Position numbers and translations under genes: made by a program. A stretch of 64,000 bases of DNA. Source: Bacteroidales bacterium (GTDB lineage: Bacteria > Bacteroidota > Bacteroidia > Bacteroidales > Bacteroidaceae). Shown piece after piece: positions 59,689 through 64,000 of this stretch; position 1 is the stretch's first letter, and the number at the start of each line of letters is the position of its first letter. Below the pieces are notes generated by a model that did no database searches, was not told where the DNA came from, and saw nothing but the letters and a program-made list of their open reading frames with translations. The stretch is from positions 1 through 64,000 of the forward strand of contig SFFY01000003.1 of assembly GCA_004556745.1 (NCBI GenBank), given 5' to 3'.

Positions 59689-60843
59689 TTATGGCACATA
59701 CTCCATTGTCGTCGTCACCTTGTATATGCGGCGCGAGAGCAGCACGGGCAGCAGGGCAAATGCAAGCAGCGCGAGCAGGAAGGGCCAGGCGGCAAGCAGC
59801 GGCCAGCCGTTGAGGGCGGAGTTTACGTAGATGAGGAAATAGTGGCGCAGCGGGAAGAGGAGCGATAGGCCTTGCAGCATGGGGTGCATGGCCATTACGG
59901 GAAACGAGATGCCGGCGATGCTGAACGAGATGACGCCCCAAAGCGAGGCGAACGACAGGGCAAGGCGCAGCGTGGGCGCGGCGGCATACATGGCAACGCC
60001 CAACCCCTGAGCGGCCAGCACCATGAGCCACACCGCACCGAGCATCGTGGGTATGCCGCACAGGCAGGGGAAACGCAGGTAGCCGTAGACAAGCAGCACG
60101 TATATCGTGCCGAGTATGAGGAAGATAACCGTTTGCGGCAAGAGTTTCCCTAAAAGTGCTATAAAGGGCTTGCCGCCGGCTGCGTTGTACCACGCCCGCG
60201 TGGTGCCCTCTTTGGTTTCCGTGCCGATGGCGTAGATGGTGAGCATGAAGATGAAAATCATCAGCAGCCCGGGCAAGATGCCGTTGCTCAGGTAGAGGTT
60301 GTAGTTGAGCCACGGGTTGCCGAGCGCGTGCATGTCAATCAGCACGGGTTGCAGGAATGCCATAGCCTGCCCCTCGGTTGCTCCTTTCGCGTAGAGCACG
60401 CTGCGTGCTGCCGCGCCCGATGCAAGTTCCGACATCGTGCGCATGTCGCGATAGAGCAGAGAGGCGGGCACAAGGAAAGAGTTGTTTGTGTAAAACGACA
60501 CAGTGGGCACTTCCTGCCGTTGTGCTTTGCGGGAGGTTCCGCGCGGTATGTAGTAAAAGCCGTAAATCTCTCCCCGCTGCATGGCTTGGCGTGCCTCCGT
60601 CACGTTGGGGTAGTGCGCCGTTATGTCCGTTTGCTGGAAGGCGTCGAGGTTGCGGGCAATGGAGCGCGTAGTGGCGGTAGCGTCTTCGTCCACCAGCCCG
60701 AGCGGCAGGTTGGTGGGCAGGCCGTTTGCCATCAGCGTGAGGAAGAACACGTAGCAAAACAGCGGCGCGCCTATGCCGGCGAACCAGAAAATGGGCTGCC
60801 GCCAAAGGCGTTTTATTTCGCGGATGATTACGTTTCGGAGCAT
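59689..60843 (-). CDS. ABC-2 type export permease
   Basis: The second ABC-2 permease: N-terminal segment (IFWFAGIGAPLFCYVFFL), a large periplasmic domain (GLVDEDATATTRSIARNLDAFQ...RGEIYGFYYIPRGTS), then membrane segments (GILPGLLMIFIFMLTIYAIG, LLPQTVIFLILGTIYVLLVYG, ...LAAWPFLLALLAFALLPVL). It is a paralogue of the downstream permease. The usual ATP-binding subunit is not encoded anywhere between 58,009 and 63,431. It is 48 bp downstream of the HlyD-like gene. Confidence 0.9.
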   Translation of the reverse strand: MLRNVIIREIKRLWRQPIFWFAGIGAPLFCYVFFLTLMANGLPTNLPLGLVDEDATATTRSIARNLDAFQQTDITAHYPNVTEARQAMQRGEIYGFYYIPRGTSRKAQRQEVPTVSFYTNNSFLVPASLLYRDMRTMSELASGAAARSVLYAKGATEGQAMAFLQPVLIDMHALGNPWLNYNLYLSNGILPGLLMIFIFMLTIYAIGTETKEGTTRAWYNAAGGKPFIALLGKLLPQTVIFLILGTIYVLLVYGYLRFPCLCGIPTMLGAVWLMVLAAQGLGVAMYAAAPTLRLALSFASLWGVISFSIAGISFPVMAMHPMLQGLSLLFPLRHYFLIYVNSALNGWPLLAAWPFLLALLAFALLPVLLSRRIYKVTTTMEYVP

Positions 60844-60891
60844 TTTTGTCTTTGGTTTGTGCGCAATAAACGGAAATTGGGGCGTTTGCGC

Positions 60892-61881
60892 TTATTCGCT
60901 AGATATCACGCTCATGCCCGGGCGCAGACCTTCCACTGGGCTTTCGGGGGCAGCTTTCACCTCAAAGGTTTTCATGTCAAACTGCCCCGTGGTCTTCGTG
61001 GCTTTCCAGGCGGCGTATGTGCCGAGGTCTTTCATGTAGAACACTTTGAGCGTCACCTCCTTGTTGCCGAGCGCGGGAATGGTGGCCTTGAACGTCTTGT
61101 TCATGCCGAAGGCGGCGAGGCGGTCTTCGCGCACGTTGAAACTTACCCACATGTCGCTCATAATGGCGATGTTCATAATGGGTGCGCCCGTGCCCACGAG
61201 TTCGCCCACGGAGGGGAACACGTCCGTCACTTCGCCGTCGGCGGAGGCGATGAGCCAAGTTTCGTTGATGTAAGAGGTCACTTCGTCCACCGCGCCCTTG
61301 GCTTTCGCCACGATGGCGCGGGCTGCGGCCTTGTCTTCCTGCTCCGCGCCGTTCACCGCCATGTCATACTGCGCTTTGGCGGCGCGTTCCGTGGCGAGGG
61401 CGGCGTCGCGCTGCGCCGTCACCTCGTCAAACTTTTGCGCCGTCATCACGCCTTGTTCGTAGAGGCGTTTCACGCGGTCGTACGATTTCTGCGCGATGGC
61501 CGTGGCGGCTTTCGCCTTTTGCCACATCTCGTAAGCCGCCTGTTTCTGTTCGTCGCGTGCGCCCTTATCCGCCTTCTGCTGTTGTGCCTCGGCAGCCTGC
61601 CTTGCGGCGGAGGCTTGTTCGAGTTTCGCCGCTACGTCGGGGGCTTCGAGGCGTGCCAGCGTGTCGCCCCGGCGCACGAAGTCGCCTTCTTTCACGCGCA
61701 GTTCGAGAATGCGCCCCGGCACCTTGCTTGATACGCGGTATTCCGTCACGTCTGCCTGTCCCTGAATAAGGTCGGTCTGCGGACGGTAAGCCAGATAACC
61801 GCCCACGGCGGCAAGCACCACCAAGCCTGCTACTACGAGCAGGCCGGGCAGGATTTTTGTCAATGAATTTTCTTTGGACAT
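60892..61881 (-). CDS. HlyD-family membrane-fusion (periplasmic adaptor) protein
   Basis: An N-terminal membrane anchor (LLVVAGLVVLAAVGGYLAY) is followed by the lipoyl-like half-motif (SSKVPGRILELRVKEGDFVRRGDTLARLEAPD), a long alpha-hairpin (about 80-190), the second lipoyl half and a beta-barrel (PSVGELVGTGAPIMNIAIMSDMWVSFNVREDRL). Such adaptors bridge inner-membrane permeases and an outer-membrane TolC channel. 329 residues. It lies 86 bp downstream of the TolC gene and 48 bp upstream of the permease gene on the minus strand. Confidence 0.93.
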   Translation of the reverse strand: MSKENSLTKILPGLLVVAGLVVLAAVGGYLAYRPQTDLIQGQADVTEYRVSSKVPGRILELRVKEGDFVRRGDTLARLEAPDVAAKLEQASAARQAAEAQQQKADKGARDEQKQAAYEMWQKAKAATAIAQKSYDRVKRLYEQGVMTAQKFDEVTAQRDAALATERAAKAQYDMAVNGAEQEDKAAARAIVAKAKGAVDEVTSYINETWLIASADGEVTDVFPSVGELVGTGAPIMNIAIMSDMWVSFNVREDRLAAFGMNKTFKATIPALGNKEVTLKVFYMKDLGTYAAWKATKTTGQFDMKTFEVKAAPESPVEGLRPGMSVISSE

Positions 61882-61967
61882 ATTTTCTTCTTTTTTGATG
61901 TTGTCGTTTGGGGGCCGGAATATCCGGAAAGTCCGAGCCTTCCGGTATTTCCGGGCAATGGCCCGGC

Positions 61968-63431
61968 TTATTTCAATTCGCCGATGGCTTTTTGGTATTC
62001 TGCGCGTGAAATCATGATGTCGATTTGCGCGTCGATCTTGTCGCTATGCGCTTGCAGCCAGGCCGTTTGTGCGGCGAGCAGGTCGCTCGTGGGGATAACG
62101 CCCTCCTTGAAACCGAGGCGGGCGGTGCGCAGATTTTCTTCCGCATTGCCCAGATTGCTGAGCGCGAGCGTCAGTTTCTTGTTCGCCTCGTTCACGCGGA
62201 ATGCCTGCTGCGTCACTTGCAGGCGGATCTTCTCTTCCGCGTCCTCGCGGCGCAGGGTAGCCATGCGCGCCTCGGCGCGTGCCGCGCGTACCTTATATTT
62301 CCCTTCGCCCCAGTTCCAAACGGGGATATTCAGCGTTACGCCCACGCTCCACGTGCCTCGGAACTTGCGCTCAAAACCGTTTTTAAGCGCGGGGTTTGTC
62401 AGGGCATAGCCGCTCATAAGCGCGAGATGGGGCAGAAACTCCGAGCGTTCCACCTTGATTTTCTCCTTATAAATATTGTCTGCCAACGAGAGTTGCGCCA
62501 GTTCCGGGCGGTTGGCTATTGCGCCGTCGGGGTTGGCGTCGATGTTGTCCGTAGGGCAGGGCAGGTTTTCCCATTGCTCGCCGTCGAGCACCAGTTCCGT
62601 GTCGAGCGGCAGACCGCAGAGTTCGCACAGAGCCATGCGCGAGAGCGTCAGGCCGTCGCACACTTTCGTCAGCGTCATCTCTGCCTCGTTCAGTTTCACG
62701 CTTACCGACAGTTCGTTAGCCTTCGTGGCCACGCCTTCTGCTATCATCTTTACAAGGTCGCTGTCGAGGCGTGCCAGCATGTTGCGGTAACTCTCGGCGA
62801 GCGTCTTTTTGTTTTTCAGCGAAACGATTTGCCAGTACGCCTTGTCTACGCTCAGCAGGAGCGACTGCTCTTCAGCGTCGAGCTGCTTGCCGGCCAACTG
62901 TTCAGAGAGGCGCGTGATGCGGTCGTACGCCTTTATTTTGCCACCCATATAGAGCGGTTGCTTGAGAATAACCGCGCCGACGGTGAGGTTGCGCGTGTCG
63001 GTGTGCAGCGCGTCCACGAGTCCCTGGCCGAGACTGTTGCCGAAGGCGCCTGCCTGCCCGAGATACGCCCCCATGTTCTGTGCCAGCGGCGCGAGTTCGG
63101 GGTGTTGTGCGAGGATTTGCCCCGCCATTTGTTGCATCTGCCCGCTCATGGACGTGCCGAGCGAGGAAAGTTTTGCCTTCTGGTCATCGCTGAGGAGCGA
63201 GAGTTCGTCGCCCGTGCGCATGTATGCGGCCGTTATGTCAATTTTAGGCAGATAGTTTGTAAACGCTGCCTTGCGCTCATAGTGCGCCTTGTCGATATTG
63301 GCGCGCGCTGCGGCGATGGAGCGGTTGTTGCGCAGGGCCATGGCGCGGCAGCTGTCGAGCGTAACTGGCTGACCGGCTGCTGCCGTGAGGCATTGGCAAC
63401 AAAAGAGTAATACGATACTGAGTTTCTTCAT
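61968..63431 (-). CDS. TolC-family outer-membrane efflux protein
   Basis: The start MKKLSIVLLFCCQCLTAAAG (63431) gives a signal peptide; the longer frame has no such feature. TolC family motifs are visible: LDSCRAMALRNNRSIAAARANIDKA, and the duplicated C-terminal half with RAEARMATLRREDAEEKIRLQVTQQ and ENLRTARLGFKEGVIPTSDLLAAQTAWLQA. About 487 residues. It forms the outer-membrane exit duct of the exporter whose other subunits are encoded downstream. A TATCTTTG -7 box is 32 bp upstream and the R3 array about 340 bp upstream. Confidence 0.95.
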   Translation of the reverse strand: MKKLSIVLLFCCQCLTAAAGQPVTLDSCRAMALRNNRSIAAARANIDKAHYERKAAFTNYLPKIDITAAYMRTGDELSLLSDDQKAKLSSLGTSMSGQMQQMAGQILAQHPELAPLAQNMGAYLGQAGAFGNSLGQGLVDALHTDTRNLTVGAVILKQPLYMGGKIKAYDRITRLSEQLAGKQLDAEEQSLLLSVDKAYWQIVSLKNKKTLAESYRNMLARLDSDLVKMIAEGVATKANELSVSVKLNEAEMTLTKVCDGLTLSRMALCELCGLPLDTELVLDGEQWENLPCPTDNIDANPDGAIANRPELAQLSLADNIYKEKIKVERSEFLPHLALMSGYALTNPALKNGFERKFRGTWSVGVTLNIPVWNWGEGKYKVRAARAEARMATLRREDAEEKIRLQVTQQAFRVNEANKKLTLALSNLGNAEENLRTARLGFKEGVIPTSDLLAAQTAWLQAHSDKIDAQIDIMISRAEYQKAIGELK

Positions 63432-63462
63432 TTTTCTGATAATATTCTTGCGGTGTACGGTG

Positions 63463-63470
63463 CAAAGATA
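63463..63470 (-). promoter_or_regulatory. Candidate -7 box for the tolC-hlyD-permease operon
   Basis: The minus strand reads TATCTTTG (TAnnTTTG), 31 bp before the start codon at 63431. The -33 match is weak. The sequence from here to 63768 contains no gene that I recognise. Confidence 0.5.
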
Positions 63471-63768
63471 GTGCAAGGTGAGTGCAATAAAGTTTACTTT
63501 AATTGCCGAACCGCCGCCTATCTTCTGCAAAGTTACGCCATTCCTTTGAAACATTGCTTTTCTTATAGGAAATTACGAGTTTTAGGACAGGCTTTTAGTT
63601 ATTTTTCAATATTAATAGAAACTGTAAAGGAAAAATAGTGGAATGGAAACGAGTAATTTCTAACAGAGTCGGTTTACCCCGCAATTTGCTCCGTCAGATT
63701 TTTTCCTAATCCCGAGATAATTTTCGCTTGCTGCCTGCAATTTTTTCCTTTCCTATAAGATTTTTTTT

Positions 63769-63928
63769 GTTACAAAGTTTGTAACATGTATTACAAAGTT
63801 TGTAACATGTGTTAGCAAGTTTGTAATATGTGTTACAAAGTTTGTAACAAAAAATATCCAATATGAGAGGAAAAACTTGTCAGGAGAAAATAAAAAATAT
63901 CTCCGTGAAAGTAATAATTCTCACGGAG
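63769..63928. repeat. R3 compound element, copy 3
   Basis: Four 17-bp palindromes are centred at 63777, 63798, 63819 and 63840, again exactly 21 bp apart with ATGT linkers. The degenerate unit GTTAGCAAGTTTGTAAT is third. A hairpin CTCCGTGA...TCACGGAG (63901-63928) follows on the right, preceded by AAAAAATAT. The element lies between the TolC operon and the gene fragment at the window end. Confidence 0.87.
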
Positions 63929-63973
63929 TTAACGGCGCGGGGATTAGGGAAAAACAGGAGTGGATGCAGGGCA

Positions 63974-64000
63974 TCACAACGGATCCACGTCGAAATAGAA
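63974..64000 (-). CDS. 3' end of a minus-strand gene, possibly priA
   Basis: On the minus strand the window ends in FYFDVDPL-stop (stop at 63974-63976). A C-terminal DVDP is reminiscent of primosomal protein N' (PriA). Nine codons are too few for a firm call. Confidence 0.3.
   Translation of the reverse strand, partial: FYFDVDPL

Overview
The window is chromosomal DNA from a member of the Bacteroidota, most likely the Bacteroidales and Prevotellaceae-like. The evidence is a complete Bat (aerotolerance) operon, a large secreted protein with a Prevotella-style type IX secretion tail (VYDLSGRR...KGIYI-like), a DUF4296 lipoprotein, a PyrK/PyrD-1B pair, TAnnTTTG-type -7 promoter boxes, few Shine-Dalgarno sequences, and mostly GC-rich coding DNA separated by AT-rich, repeat-laden spacers. 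There are no rRNA genes, CRISPR arrays or intact insertion sequences. Two tRNA genes are present, Pro(TGG) and Arg(ACG).

Layout. 1-350: AT-rich remnant sequence of unknown origin, ending in a hairpin. 350-6,700: a 5'-truncated tubulin/FtsZ-like protein followed by a 1,242-residue membrane-anchored papain-like (C1) protease. This two-gene module is the least explained part of the window. 6,690-10,450: a repeat mosaic, a 59-aa winged-helix protein, ligA, and a higBA locus whose toxin has lost its N terminus at the edge of a MITE-like element; an inverted copy of that element lies at 6,693-6,970. 10,471-15,101: a glycosyltransferase, a small winged-helix protein, tRNA-Pro, a PcrA/UvrD helicase and a lipoprotein. 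15,287-26,128: moxR, a DUF58 gene, a BatX-like gene, batA, B, C, D and E, and a di-iron/LuxR regulator. The first four junctions of this operon are each filled by different repeat families. 26,134-34,768: a PIF1-type helicase, trmN6, a dolichyl-phosphate-mannose-synthase-like glycosyltransferase, a histidine phosphatase, a FadL-type porin, 5-formyl-THF cyclo-ligase and an S41 protease. 34,909-42,781: dCMP deaminase, M3 peptidase, two TPR proteins and gyrA. 43,362-51,586: a lipoprotein, tRNA-Arg, mtgA, a DUF1016 nuclease, a DUF4296 lipoprotein, lspA, a DksA-like gene and ileS, whose HIGH motif is altered to GIHH. 51,925-57,913: a secreted His/Asn/Gly-rich protein, pyrK-pyrD-cutC and the T9SS cargo protein. 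58,009-63,431: an export operon (TolC, HlyD, two ABC-2 permeases). The last 27 bases may be the 3' end of a priA-like gene.

The window's outstanding feature is its repeats. At least eight dispersed palindromic families recur. R1 is GGGCGTTTTGCAAAACGCCC (7 copies, one inside a coding region). R2 is built of GTAAACGA/GTAGACGA units. R3 is a compound element of four 17-bp palindromes exactly 21 bp apart next to a compensating hairpin, found 5' of moxR, gyrA and tolC. R4 is a GACAAC MITE-like element. R5 is a ~57-bp ATTTTCG...CGAAAAT element. R6 and R7 are long inverted repeats inside the bat operon. R8 is a ~155-bp palindrome. No transposase is present, so these elements must be moved in trans, be relics, or act as regulatory or structural DNA. 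All distances and matches were read by eye; no database search was possible.
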